In this document: positions 1 through 8,800 of the stretch, piece by piece
Numbering within the stretch: position 1 is the stretch's first letter
Layout of the letters: each line of letters opens with the position of its first letter
Assembly: GCA_965247255.1 (NCBI GenBank)
Contig: CBDFGS010000001.1
Coordinates: forward strand, 1-21,940
Reading direction: 5' to 3'
Source: CBDFGS01 sp965247255
GTDB taxonomy: Bacteria; Chloroflexota; Dehalococcoidia; Lucifugimonadales; CAUZJF01
Length of the DNA stretch: 21,940 nucleotides
The notes under the pieces: model-generated
Databases searched by the model: none
Seen by the model: only the letters and a program-made list of their open reading frames with translations
What the model was told of the DNA's origin: nothing
Program-made: the position numbers and the translations under genes

Positions 1-43
1 AATGCAAAAGAATCTCTTTGCTTGCAAGAGTAGGGACTCGGAT

Positions 44-805
44 TCAGAACACAGAGTACCCGCCGTCCACGGCGACGGAAGCGCCGGTCACGTAGTCTGA
101 GGCCGAGCTGGCGAGGAATACTGCGGCGCCGGCGAGATCGTCGGGCTTCCCCCAACGTCCGGATGGTATACGGGTATTGATCACCGCGACGCGCTCGGGC
201 TGGTTGGCGCGTATCGGCCCGGTCAGGTCCGTCTCTATCCACCCCGGGAGAATAGCGTTCACCTGTATGTTGTCCTTGGCCCAGGCGATGGCGAGGCTCT
301 TCGTGAGCTGGACCAGTCCGCCTTTGCTCGCGGCATACGCGGACACCCAATCGCTGCCGAAGAGTGAGAACATCGACGCGATGTTGATGAGCTTGCCCCC
401 GCCCTTCGCGGCCAAATGAGGGTAGGCGGCCTGGGAGCACAAGAACGCTCCTGTCAGGTTAACGTCGATTATCCTGCTCCACTCCTTAAGCTCGTATTCC
501 TCCGGCCGCTTCCTGATATTCATCCCTGCGTTATTAACGAGGATGTCGATTCGTCCCTGACTCTCGATAGCAGCGCCGACGGCTGCTTGCACCGAGGACT
601 CGTCGCCCACGTCGATGGGGATACCTTCCGCTGAGGCGCCGCCGTGACGCAGCTCCTCCACGGCGTTTGCGGTCTTGGCTTCGTCCCGTGCGGCGACGAC
701 AATAGCGGCCCCGGCGGATGCCAGCCCCTTTGCGATACCCAACCCGATGCCGCCGTTGCCGCCCGTTACGAATGCGACCCGCCCGGTCAGGTCGAACATC
801 TTCAT
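44..805 (-). CDS. SDR-family NAD(P)-dependent oxidoreductase
   Basis: A classical short-chain dehydrogenase/reductase of 253 residues, the normal length for the family. The Rossmann cofactor motif TGGNGGIG is at residues 14-21, NNAG at 91-94, the catalytic tetrad is N116, S144, Y157 and K161 (YAASK), and a PGW-x-x-TD segment follows. It should be a soluble cytoplasmic enzyme that oxidises or reduces a hydroxyl/keto group of a small substrate. It resembles gluconate 5-dehydrogenase and 3-oxoacyl-ACP reductase-like members, but the substrate cannot be read from the sequence. The ATG lies 5 bp after the stop of the upstream permease gene, so the two are probably co-transcribed and translationally coupled; no strong Shine-Dalgarno is visible. 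It ends in TGA, which shows that TGA is a functional stop in this genome. Confidence 0.93.
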   Translation of the reverse strand: MKMFDLTGRVAFVTGGNGGIGLGIAKGLASAGAAIVVAARDEAKTANAVEELRHGGASAEGIPIDVGDESSVQAAVGAAIESQGRIDILVNNAGMNIRKRPEEYELKEWSRIIDVNLTGAFLCSQAAYPHLAAKGGGKLINIASMFSLFGSDWVSAYAASKGGLVQLTKSLAIAWAKDNIQVNAILPGWIETDLTGPIRANQPERVAVINTRIPSGRWGKPDDLAGAAVFLASSASDYVTGASVAVDGGYSVF

Positions 806-810
806 TGGCG

Positions 811-3800
811 CTACATCTCACCCAGCCGAAGGATGCGCTGGAGCGATATCCGGTGGATGAACCAGACGAGGCCGAAGCTTATGATGGCGAATGCGAGGAG
901 CATCGCGGCGTATGTCAGCAGCAGCGGGCCCCAGTTGACCTCCATGGCGAACGGCGGAACGACCTGTCCCCCCCAGTCGTCGTGACCCAGGAACGGCATG
1001 ATGGTCGCTCCCAGCCTGCCCCCCATCCAGGTCCCCAGGGCCATACCGGCCGCTATGACCAGCGCTTGCTCCAGCCAGACCATAGTCACAAGCTGCTTCA
1101 TTGAAAGCCCCACAGTCCGCAGCAGGGCGAACTGGAGCTGGCGGTTGTGGAAGGAGACGTAGGCGTGGACGAGGAATCCCAGGCAGCTCAGGATGAGTAC
1201 GGCCGAGAACGCGATGAACAGCAGCGCGCGCCAGCCCGCCTCCACCAATGGGTCTACCTTGGACTCCGCAAGCCTCTCTTCTCGGTCCTGGATTGAGTCT
1301 ATCGAGTATGTCTCGATCGCTTCGATATCGCGTATCAGCATGTCCCGCGACTCGCCGTCAGAGTCGGCCGATAGCCAGATGCCGTTCGGGTTCAGCTCCC
1401 TTATTATGGCGCCTTGATTGGCGTACCGAATCAGAGACGTCAGGTCTGCAACCATGAACCTCTCGTGGGGCACGGTAACCGTCGGGAACAGATCCACCGT
1501 ATCCGCGATGACCACCGGCACACGATGCCCTGAGACGGAAACGTCGAACACCTCACCCTGCTTGTGCCCCGACGCTCGCATGAAAGTCCGGCTTGCCAGT
1601 ACCGGCAAGGCGGCGCGCTCCGACCCGTGGAATATGCCTCTGGCGGTCAGCGCGGCGCCCGTTGTCCAGGAGAATAGGACCGAACCCGAGTCTCCGTTGA
1701 ACCGGATGTCGGAAGGCGCGAGGACGTCCCCCACGGCGTCCGAGGCTGTCTTGAGTACGCTCCATTTTGAAGGGTCATCGAAGAAGTCCAATACCTCCTG
1801 CTCTCCGTCCGACATCGTCACCCATAGGTCGTCGATCAGCACAGCGCCGGGCTGCAGCCTCCGATTGCCGGTGGGCTCGTGTACCCTCAGCGAGACCAGG
1901 GTAAGGGGCAGATCGGGCTGTCGTAGCCCCCCTCCCGATTGCGTCAGCGCCGCCTCGAGTACATCCCACTCCCTGGATGCGAGCGTGCCCAGGATGTAGG
2001 TCGAGTACTGTTCGTTGGCGTCCCTGACCCTCGCCGTCACCCTGACGCTGGGTTGGGGGCGATCGGGCCTGAGCCGCACGCTGATCGTTCGGGCGTCCAG
2101 CGGGAGCTGGATTCCCTCGAGCGGGCTCCCGGCCTGCAGAGTCCCCAGCAGCTCCTCCATCGGCCGTTCAGCGAAGTCGTCGCGAAACCACGCCACTCTA
2201 TCGAAACTCGAGGCCTCCACGGCGAACATCGTATAGCTCTGTCCCCAGGTCTTCGAGAGGTCGTAGCCCGTGGCCCGCAGTACAGGACTCGCCTCGTCCA
2301 CACCATCGATCTGCCCGTATGTCTCGACCAGGCTCGCCCTTCGCACGGGCTGTCTGGAGCTGAAGCGCCTAACTCTGGTGGAAAGGGGCCTGACACCGTC
2401 GATGCGGATGTCGCTCCCGGTCGAATACAGCACCCTCTCCTTGAAACTGCGCTCCAGGGTCGCGCTGAAACTAGAGGCGAATATGCCGAGGCCCGCCGTC
2501 AATATCAGAAGTAACGATAGCCGAGCGTAATGAGTGGGGTTTCTTGCCATCTGCCAGACCGCCATCACCGGCCCGGCCGAAAGCCATCTTGACAAGATGC
2601 GGCTGAAGAACAACATGACTAGGGGGAAGAGCCGCAGCAGCACCATCGCGGAAGCCACGAGTATGAGGCCGGGCACCGCCAGCAGGAGCTGGTTGACGGC
2701 CACCTCGCCGAACAGGCTGATTGCCACGACCGACCCCTGCTCCGTGAGCTGCCGAAAGAGGTATATGCCCATCAGGAGGAGCAGCACGTCGCCATAGTAG
2801 CGCTGGAACGCGGGTACAGTGGATGGCCGCGCAGCTTGCTGCCTGTGCCGCGTCACACCGATCCTGGAGGCGCGGATGGCGGGTACGATCAACGCTACGA
2901 AGCTCAGTACGCCCCCTATCGCGCTCATCAGGTAGGCCCCGGAGGAGATGCTCACCTCGAGCCTCCCTCCGCCGGTCAGGTCGGAAAAGGCCGGTGTATA
3001 GCCAAGGGCGCTTATGGCGGTCGCCGCCAGCAGCGGGCCGACCAGCACCGCTAGCGCCGCAATGGTCGTGCCCTCCAGTACGAACACCACAAGGATCTGC
3101 CCGGAGGTGGCCCCTCTGCTCCTTAGCAATGCCACCTCGGACCGCCGCTCTTCCACCGCCAGCGCCGAAAGGGTGGCGACGTAGTACAAGATCACTATTG
3201 CGATAAGGACAAGCACGACGAACATGGGCAGCTTGTTGAAGAATAGCCTCCGCTCGTACTCCCTCAAGGCATTATCCAGCGCCGTCGTCTGACGGTAGCT
3301 GGACAGCAGTCCCGCCATCTTGCTGTGCAAGATCTCCACGTGCGCGAGCGTGGCCTCGGCGTTTCGCGCGTTCACTCGGGCGGGGTCCACGGCCAGCAGC
3401 CAAGCGAAGGCGCTCTCCATCTTGGGCAGCGTGGGCCCCAGGACCTCCAGGAACGATTTCTCCGACAAATAGAACGGGACGGTCCGGAAAGTGGGCCCAG
3501 TGGCGGCGCTGAGCACGCTCTGCTCAAGGTCCCAGAACTCTTCGTCGACGGGAAGGGTCCTTTCGAACACGCCACTGACACGGGCTGTCACATACGGGAA
3601 CCTGTCGGTCCACGGCAGGACGGCATTCAGACGGTCCCCGACTGAAACACCCGATTCTTGCGCGGCCTCGACAGGTACCAGTACCTCCACCTCCGGCGGG
3701 TCGCCGGGGGCGTTGAGGAGCTCGTCCCTTGGTAGCGCCCCCCCGGGGAGGATGTTCGTGTGCTCGGCCAGTCCCGGCAGGAAGGCAAAATAGGTGCGGG

Positions 3801-4188
3801 CGTTGTCTTTACCGGCAGCGCCTTCGTTGCCGGGTGTCGTAAGAAAGAATGTGGGCGTCTTGCCGGCTCGGAACTTGTCACGCATCAGCCAGTCGACGTG
3901 CTGGTCGATCTGATCGTAGACGACCGATTTGACCCTGTCGTACTGGTCCGCGGTCGTCGGCCCCCGCTGTCCCAGCATCAGTATGTCCAGCTCGGTCGTC
4001 GAGAACCGGCCCAGGGTCTTCTCGAGAGCCACCTCTCTCAGGGCGTCGTAGTAGATAACGGTGCCCGCCATGATGGCAGACGCAAGAAGGACGCCCAGGA
4101 CCACCGACGAGAGCAGCCGCCAGTGGGATAGGCTACGCTTGGCAACCTGCTGCCAGGCCGAGGCCAGCTTGCCGATGGCTTGCGACAT
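811..4188 (-). CDS. Large FtsX/MacB-like ABC transporter permease (1125 aa)
   Basis: An integral membrane protein with an N-terminal transmembrane helix (about residues 26-46), a long extracytoplasmic region, a first FtsX core (about 315-430, with the helix-loop motif EERRSEVALLRSRGA), further helices, a second extracytoplasmic region of about 350 residues, and a C-terminal FtsX core with RQLQFALLRTVGLS. This is the layout of MacB/LolC-type permeases that couple cytoplasmic ATPase strokes to work outside the membrane. Within the second outer region the stretch LTLVSLRVHEP followed by LIDDLWV looks like a carbohydrate-binding-type beta-sandwich. No ATPase gene is present in the window. I chose ATG 4188 because GGGGAGA lies just upstream (4191-4197); the open frame extends 23 codons further, but that extension runs into the insertion sequence. 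The IS is inserted 16 bp upstream of the start codon and leaves the ribosome binding site intact. Confidence 0.88.
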   Translation of the reverse strand: MSQAIGKLASAWQQVAKRSLSHWRLLSSVVLGVLLASAIMAGTVIYYDALREVALEKTLGRFSTTELDILMLGQRGPTTADQYDRVKSVVYDQIDQHVDWLMRDKFRAGKTPTFFLTTPGNEGAAGKDNARTYFAFLPGLAEHTNILPGGALPRDELLNAPGDPPEVEVLVPVEAAQESGVSVGDRLNAVLPWTDRFPYVTARVSGVFERTLPVDEEFWDLEQSVLSAATGPTFRTVPFYLSEKSFLEVLGPTLPKMESAFAWLLAVDPARVNARNAEATLAHVEILHSKMAGLLSSYRQTTALDNALREYERRLFFNKLPMFVVLVLIAIVILYYVATLSALAVEERRSEVALLRSRGATSGQILVVFVLEGTTIAALAVLVGPLLAATAISALGYTPAFSDLTGGGRLEVSISSGAYLMSAIGGVLSFVALIVPAIRASRIGVTRHRQQAARPSTVPAFQRYYGDVLLLLMGIYLFRQLTEQGSVVAISLFGEVAVNQLLLAVPGLILVASAMVLLRLFPLVMLFFSRILSRWLSAGPVMAVWQMARNPTHYARLSLLLILTAGLGIFASSFSATLERSFKERVLYSTGSDIRIDGVRPLSTRVRRFSSRQPVRRASLVETYGQIDGVDEASPVLRATGYDLSKTWGQSYTMFAVEASSFDRVAWFRDDFAERPMEELLGTLQAGSPLEGIQLPLDARTISVRLRPDRPQPSVRVTARVRDANEQYSTYILGTLASREWDVLEAALTQSGGGLRQPDLPLTLVSLRVHEPTGNRRLQPGAVLIDDLWVTMSDGEQEVLDFFDDPSKWSVLKTASDAVGDVLAPSDIRFNGDSGSVLFSWTTGAALTARGIFHGSERAALPVLASRTFMRASGHKQGEVFDVSVSGHRVPVVIADTVDLFPTVTVPHERFMVADLTSLIRYANQGAIIRELNPNGIWLSADSDGESRDMLIRDIEAIETYSIDSIQDREERLAESKVDPLVEAGWRALLFIAFSAVLILSCLGFLVHAYVSFHNRQLQFALLRTVGLSMKQLVTMVWLEQALVIAAGMALGTWMGGRLGATIMPFLGHDDWGGQVVPPFAMEVNWGPLLLTYAAMLLAFAIISFGLVWFIHRISLQRILRLGEM

Positions 4189-4190
4189 AG

Positions 4191-4197
4191 TCTCCCC
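4191..4197 (-). promoter_or_regulatory. Shine-Dalgarno site that decides the permease start
   Basis: On the minus strand GGGGAGA lies 2 nt before ATG 4188. The spacing is short but the match is strong. It lies inside the original host sequence, between the gene and the target duplication of the insertion sequence, so it supports the start at 4188 and not the longer open frame that begins inside the IS. Confidence 0.6.
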
Positions 4198-4203
4198 GCT
4201 ACC

Positions 4204-4219
4204 GTGTTTCCGCGACCTC
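4204..4219. repeat. Target site duplication, left copy
   Basis: GTGTTTCCGCGACCTC is repeated exactly at 5687-5702, on the other side of the insertion sequence. One further T matches on the right and could belong either to the duplication or to the element's terminal TGT. A 16-bp duplication falls within the 15-18 bp class reported for the ISTde1 subgroup of the IS1202 family. Confidence 0.85.
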
Positions 4220-4260
4220 TGTCGGTGTCCAGTGAAAATGTCAGTCTGTATGTTCAATGA

Positions 4261-5631
4261 TTATGTCAGTAGCTTTCTTCTCCAGAGGTGGTCTGGGGCT
4301 GGCTTCCTTGGCGGCCTGGTCTTGGCCGTTGTCGGGGGATGGTCTTCGATTTTCTGTACCTTCTGCGCGACGGGCCGTCGCGCAGAAGGTACAGGGTGTG
4401 GGGAAGCTCCGTTGACTGTGATGAGCCCATTGGAACGACGGCCGTTGCGTGCTCTGATAGTGACCGGTGTGGGCGGTGCAGGCACTGCAGCCAAGGTCTT
4501 GCCTTGGTGGACGACTACGAGACTGCCGTCGAGGCGTTCTTGGACTTCCACTTTGGCTCGAGCGTAGCTGGCCCTGTACTCACCCGGTAGAAGCTGAAGG
4601 GTGGCGTGGTTGAACTGGACGGTGTTGTCGTTGGCCACTGAGCGGATGTACTTGAAGCAAAGGACCGAGTCCAAGGACATCCGATCCGGAAGCTGCCGGT
4701 AGACTGAGCCTGGTTGAGCTGGATCGACTGGGAAGCGCGCGTTGAAGCGAGGCAAGAACTCCGAGAGCACCTCGTTGGCCTGATCGATGGTGGCAGCGCC
4801 AGCCAGTCGCATCTCAGAGACCAGGCGGTCCTGGAAGGTACCCCACGCCCGCTCGATACGCCCCTTGGCCTGGGGGGTGTAGGCGAGGATGAGCTCAATG
4901 CCCAACTCCTCCAGGGCTCTGCCGAACTGGGTGGGATCACGCCTGCCGCGCAGCTGTTCCTCCAGGGTCTGGGGCTCTTTGGGAGAGTGTTGGAAAATGC
5001 CATGCCTGTCGCTGTATAGAGCCAACGGGACACCGTGGCGCTCAATGATGTTCTTGAGCATCAGCAGGTACCCGTGAGTATCCTCGTGCTGCCTGAACAA
5101 AGCGAAAGGCACTTTGCCTGTGGCGTCGTCTATGGTGCCCACGAGGGTGAAGTGTGGTCCTCGGCCCTGGAGCCAGTCGTGTTGGCTGCCATCTATCTGT
5201 AACAGCATCCCCTCCTGGGGATAGCGCTCCCTCCGGCTGCGGTGCTTGGGGGCTCGGCGTCGACGGGGACTCCTGGTGCCCCCTGCCAGCAGGACCCGTC
5301 TAATGGTAGACCGGGACAACCTTATGCCTTCTCGCTCTGCCAGAATCTCGGTCAAGTGAGTGTGGTTGAACCCTGCATAGGTGTCAGTGGCCAACTCCCT
5401 CACCTTCTGTTGCGTCGCCGGGTGCGTTGTAGTGGCTGGCTTCCTCCCCCTGTTCCCGTGAGCCACAGCAGCTGCTCCCTCCTTACGGTATGCTGCCAGT
5501 AGTCGCCATCCATGGCGCTCGCTCACTCCCATCAGTCCCGAAGCCTGCGACACGTTCACCTTACCCTCGAGCACTTCGTTCAACACCTGTACCCTCGCCT
5601 GCTCCTTGTTCGTCAACGTCAGTCCTTTCAT
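4261..5631 (-). CDS. DDE transposase of the IS1202/ISNCY (ISDol1-like) type
   Basis: A 456-residue transposase, full length for the family. An N-terminal helix-turn-helix (about residues 10-60, with VNVSQASGLMGVSERHGWRLL) should bind the ends. A basic linker (about 118-137) precedes an RNase H-fold integrase core with catalytic residues D147 (in QIDGSQ), D208 (in YSDRHG) and E260 (in GRIERAW). The C-terminus ends in a PAPDHLWRR motif that I associate with ISNCY-type transposases. All catalytic residues are present, so the enzyme could be active. The stop codon lies inside the left inner end-repeat, and the start is just inside the right inner repeat with no clear ribosome binding site. An 18-bp perfect inverted repeat interrupts the codons near the C-terminus (4354-4394). 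Confidence 0.92.
   Translation of the reverse strand: MKGLTLTNKEQARVQVLNEVLEGKVNVSQASGLMGVSERHGWRLLAAYRKEGAAAVAHGNRGRKPATTTHPATQQKVRELATDTYAGFNHTHLTEILAEREGIRLSRSTIRRVLLAGGTRSPRRRRAPKHRSRRERYPQEGMLLQIDGSQHDWLQGRGPHFTLVGTIDDATGKVPFALFRQHEDTHGYLLMLKNIIERHGVPLALYSDRHGIFQHSPKEPQTLEEQLRGRRDPTQFGRALEELGIELILAYTPQAKGRIERAWGTFQDRLVSEMRLAGAATIDQANEVLSEFLPRFNARFPVDPAQPGSVYRQLPDRMSLDSVLCFKYIRSVANDNTVQFNHATLQLLPGEYRASYARAKVEVQERLDGSLVVVHQGKTLAAVPAPPTPVTIRARNGRRSNGLITVNGASPHPVPSARRPVAQKVQKIEDHPPTTAKTRPPRKPAPDHLWRRKLLT
4354..4394. repeat. Perfect 18-bp inverted repeat inside the transposase gene
   Basis: CTGTACCTTCTGCGCGAC at 4354-4371 is followed by a 5-nt loop (GGGCC) and its exact reverse complement at 4377-4394. 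It lies in the coding sequence of the transposase C-terminal tail, which is not part of the catalytic core. It has no adjacent T-run on either strand, so it is not a standard terminator. It could limit translation or transcription of the transposase, or be an inserted palindrome. Confidence 0.8.
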
Positions 5632-5686
5632 AAACTGACATTTTCACTGAACAGCTAACCACTGACATAATCATTGACCATCTACA

Positions 5687-5702
5687 GTGTTTCCGCGACC
5701 TC
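5687..5702. repeat. Target site duplication, right copy
   Basis: Exact copy of the 16-bp sequence at 4204-4219, directly abutting the ACA terminus of the insertion sequence. Joining 4203 to 5687 restores an uninterrupted gap of roughly 190 bp between the two permease genes. Confidence 0.85.
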
Positions 5703-5740
5703 TTTACATTCTAAACTAATACGTCTCGGACGGTGACCCC

Positions 5741-5877
5741 GGACTCCGCGTTGGGTGTGATCAAAAGTCGTGGGTCGCATATGGTCCACGCCGGCGGGCG
5801 TACGGCCGTACGCCCCTACGGCAGATAACGTCGAACCGTTGAACCTCATGACTTCTAATCACACAGGACTCCGCGTT
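5741..5877. mobile_element. MITE-like miniature element with 12-bp flanking direct repeats
   Basis: GGACTCCGCGTT occurs at 5741-5752 and again at 5866-5877. Just inside them are inverted repeats, TGTGATCAAAAGTCGTGGG at 5756-5774 and its imperfect complement at 5845-5863 (15 of 19 positions match). The centre holds a perfect 20-bp palindrome (5796-5815). This is the structure of a small non-autonomous element of about 113 bp. The right flanking repeat overlaps the stop codon of the large permease gene. It has no coding capacity. It could instead be an intergenic hairpin with chance flanking repeats, so the call is tentative. Confidence 0.45.
5796..5818. repeat. Palindromic repeat, GTAGGGGC family
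   Basis: GGGCGTACGGCCGTACGCCC is a perfect 20-bp palindrome followed by CTAC. Read on the minus strand it begins GTAGGGGCG, as do a degenerate copy at 14038-14063 and a related hairpin at 18649-18677. It can form a strong cruciform or RNA hairpin downstream of the permease gene and may help end transcription. Confidence 0.6.
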
Positions 5878-8800
5878 ACACATCCCCCATCCTCGCGATC
5901 GCATGCAGGTCCGTCCGCCCCGCGCCTCGATTCAGCACGGCCAATGACGCGAGGAAGACGGCAATCAGTACGATGTATGTGGGACCCATGAGGGTCCAGT
6001 CGGTCATCATTATGAACGGCGGCATCACCGGCTTGCCGAACTCGGTGGTAGCCAGCGGCGAGACCATCATCTGGCTCATTCGAGTACCGGCCCAGGTGCC
6101 CAGTCCTAGCCCGATCATCGCGATTGTCAGGTGCTCGAAGCCCAGTAGCCCGAGGCGCTGCCACCGGGACATTCCCAGGGACTGCAGGAAGCCCATCTCG
6201 CCGCGGCTCCGATTCGCGAACAGCATCAGATAGGTCGCGTATCCAAAGACCGACGCCACCAGGACCACCGCCAGGGACAGGAGGACGATGGCCCTCCATC
6301 CGGCGCTTACCAGCGGGTTGAGAAGGACCGCCTGTAGCTCCGAGTCGCCGTCCTCTACCCTCACTAGCTGGGCAGCGAGCTGGTCTATCAGATCGTCGAG
6401 CCTGGGACCGGCATCGGCTGTCTTGCCAACGTATAGCTCGTTCGGTCGCACTTGGGACGGATATCCGAAGATATTCAGGTAGCCGAGCAGGATGTCGAGG
6501 TCGGCCAAGATGAACTCACCCTCCCTTTTCATCGTGGGAAAGAGGTCAACGGCGCCGCGGACCTCGATCGGGACAGTTATCCCATCGATCCGGGCCAGGA
6601 CAGCGTCGCCTATTCCAAAGCCGTTAGCCTCCATGAGGGAGCGGCTAAGCACCACCGGAACTGTGCCGCCGGTGGCGCTACGGTAGAAACCTCGCACCAG
6701 CTTGTTCCTGTCCCCACCGTAAGAGAAGAGCCCGGCGCTCTGCCCCTCATGTCGGTCCTGGCTTGTATGCTTGAGAACGGCCGTTGAGTCTGGCAACGTG
6801 AGGATAGGAGTCCACCCGTTAGGCTCTTCGAACCCTTCGATCGTCGCCGCTTCGCCTCCGGGTAGCCGTGCGTGTATGTCATCGAGCAACAGAATGCCGG
6901 GAGTCCCCGGCGAGCTCCCCGTAATGTCGGCCGCGAAAGAGCCGGGCTCGAATATCTGCACCGAGACCAAGCCCAGGGGCGGCTTCAAGCCGTCCGGGAT
7001 CTCGGCTGTTGCCAGGTGCCACTCGCCCTCTCCCAGATTCCCGAGGGATACGGTCTTCAACTGGCCCACGCTGTCCCGAAGCACGAACCACAAGGATTTG
7101 GTCCGGGTCCCCTCTCCGGGTTTTATCCACGCCCCTATCTCGGTAGCGCCATCCGGGACGAGAATTGGCTCGATCTCGACAAAGGACTGCATGGACTCCA
7201 TGACCGTCCTCAGGGGGACGTCCGAGAAATCTTCTCGATACCAGGCGATTCGCAGGAACTCCTCCGTCTCGACCGCCAGGACTTCGACGGAGGCAGACCC
7301 GACATTCCCCCTCGTCCTCAAGGCGAGCGAGGCTGCCTCGACCCCGGGGATGCTCTCGTGCCTTTCCTTGAGTCCTCTCATGCCGCCGACGAGATGTTCG
7401 GGGACCGTTCGAATCCGAAGGTCCGCCCCGACCCTGTACCGGATCCGTTCGACCTGGCTTCGCTCCAAGGTTCCGCCCACGGTGGTCGACAGGACCGCGA
7501 GCCCCGTCACGAGCACCAGCAGTAGCACCAGCCAGGTGTACTGAAGCGGGCTTCGCGCCAGACGCCACAACCCCATCGTCAGCCATATCGGGGCCTTCCT
7601 GATGGAGGCCCTGAGAAGCAGAAAAGCGAGCTGAGCTGGGACTATCGACAAAAGGGCCACTATCGGCCAGAACGTTACCTCTTCCGGGTGCAGACCCTCG
7701 GCCGCAACTAGCCCAAGGGCCAGGGTCGCCTGTACCGCCAGACCCACAGTCCTCGACCGGGCCCGCCCAGCGCTGCTCGTCGCCCAATAGGCGCCGGCAA
7801 CAGCAATAACCAACACCGTGGGCAGAAGCCAACTGGCGCCCTCCTCTTCCGATCGAGCCATCGTCACCATTGCGGCCACCCACGCGACGAAAACTGCGAC
7901 TGAGGCCAGGTGGACGAGGGCGACAGACTCGCCGCTCACGAACCTTACCACTAGGGGGAACAGCCTCAGGAACGCCAGTGCCACCACGATCAGGAATAGG
8001 ACGGGCGCGAGCAGCAGCGCCTCGTTGATCTCCACATCGCCAAACAGGCCACGGGAGATGATCTGGCCACGGGAGCGCATCTCCCAGAACATGACGCCCC
8101 CGAAGATGACCAGCGCGACGTCAACGTAATACCGATGAAAGAACGAGAGCGCCGGAGGCCTGGCTGACTGCAGCTTGAAGACCAGCAGGCCTCCTCGGGA
8201 CCCCGACGCGCCGGCCATCATCAAGATGACCAGGCAAAGCAGTCCCGCTGCAAGCGCGACCACCAGTGAAGACAACTCGAACCTCACCGGCAGCAACGCC
8301 CCGCCCGTCATTTCCCGAAAGTAGGGCAGCTTACCGGCAAAGGCGACAAGGCCATAGGCCAGAGGCACGGCAAGGACTACCGAAACGCCCGCGATAATCA
8401 GGCCCTCGCCGCCATAGATTCGCTGCAACCGGAACATGCCAACTCCCCTGGTACGGAATAGCGCCGAGTCCCTTCCTCTGCTTTGTACGAGATAGCCCGC
8501 GACCATAGTGAGAAAGAACAGGACCGTCGAAAGCATCAGAGCCAGCAGCAGTAGTAGCGGGACCCTAGTGTAGAAGCTTTGCTGCGTGACGCTCTCGACC
8601 AGGCCCCGCACAAGTCCTGTTGAGACCGAAGACCCGGGCAGCGCCCTGGAGATTTCCGCCTCGAATTCGCTCGCGCGTCGCAAGACCTCGGATACTGACC
8701 ACCCCTTGAAGGCGCCCTTGTCGATAGGTATGAACCATATCGGGTTCACCAGGCCGCTCCGATATGTTGGCGCCACCACGTCGAGCATGCCGCGCTCGGT

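Larger units (their letters stand above)
4220..5686 (-). mobile_element. IS1202/ISNCY-like insertion sequence, apparently intact
   Basis: A 1467-bp element with a single transposase gene, TGT...ACA termini, and imperfect 26-bp terminal inverted repeats (4220-4245 against 5661-5686; 19 of 26 positions match by my count). Each end carries two copies of a 20-bp motif of the form TGTTCARTGAWWATGTCAGT: outer left 4226-4245, inner left 4251-4270, inner right 5634-5653, outer right 5661-5680. An exact 16-bp duplication of the target flanks it. The identical duplication and full-length transposase suggest a recent insertion. It lies in the gap between two permease genes in the same orientation, so transcription from the transposase gene could continue into the downstream permease and SDR genes. 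Confidence 0.87.

Noticed and set aside
4189..4257. Start of the 1125-aa permease at 4257
   Set aside because: The extra 23 codons run into the IS end, and a good ribosome binding site precedes the ATG at 4188.
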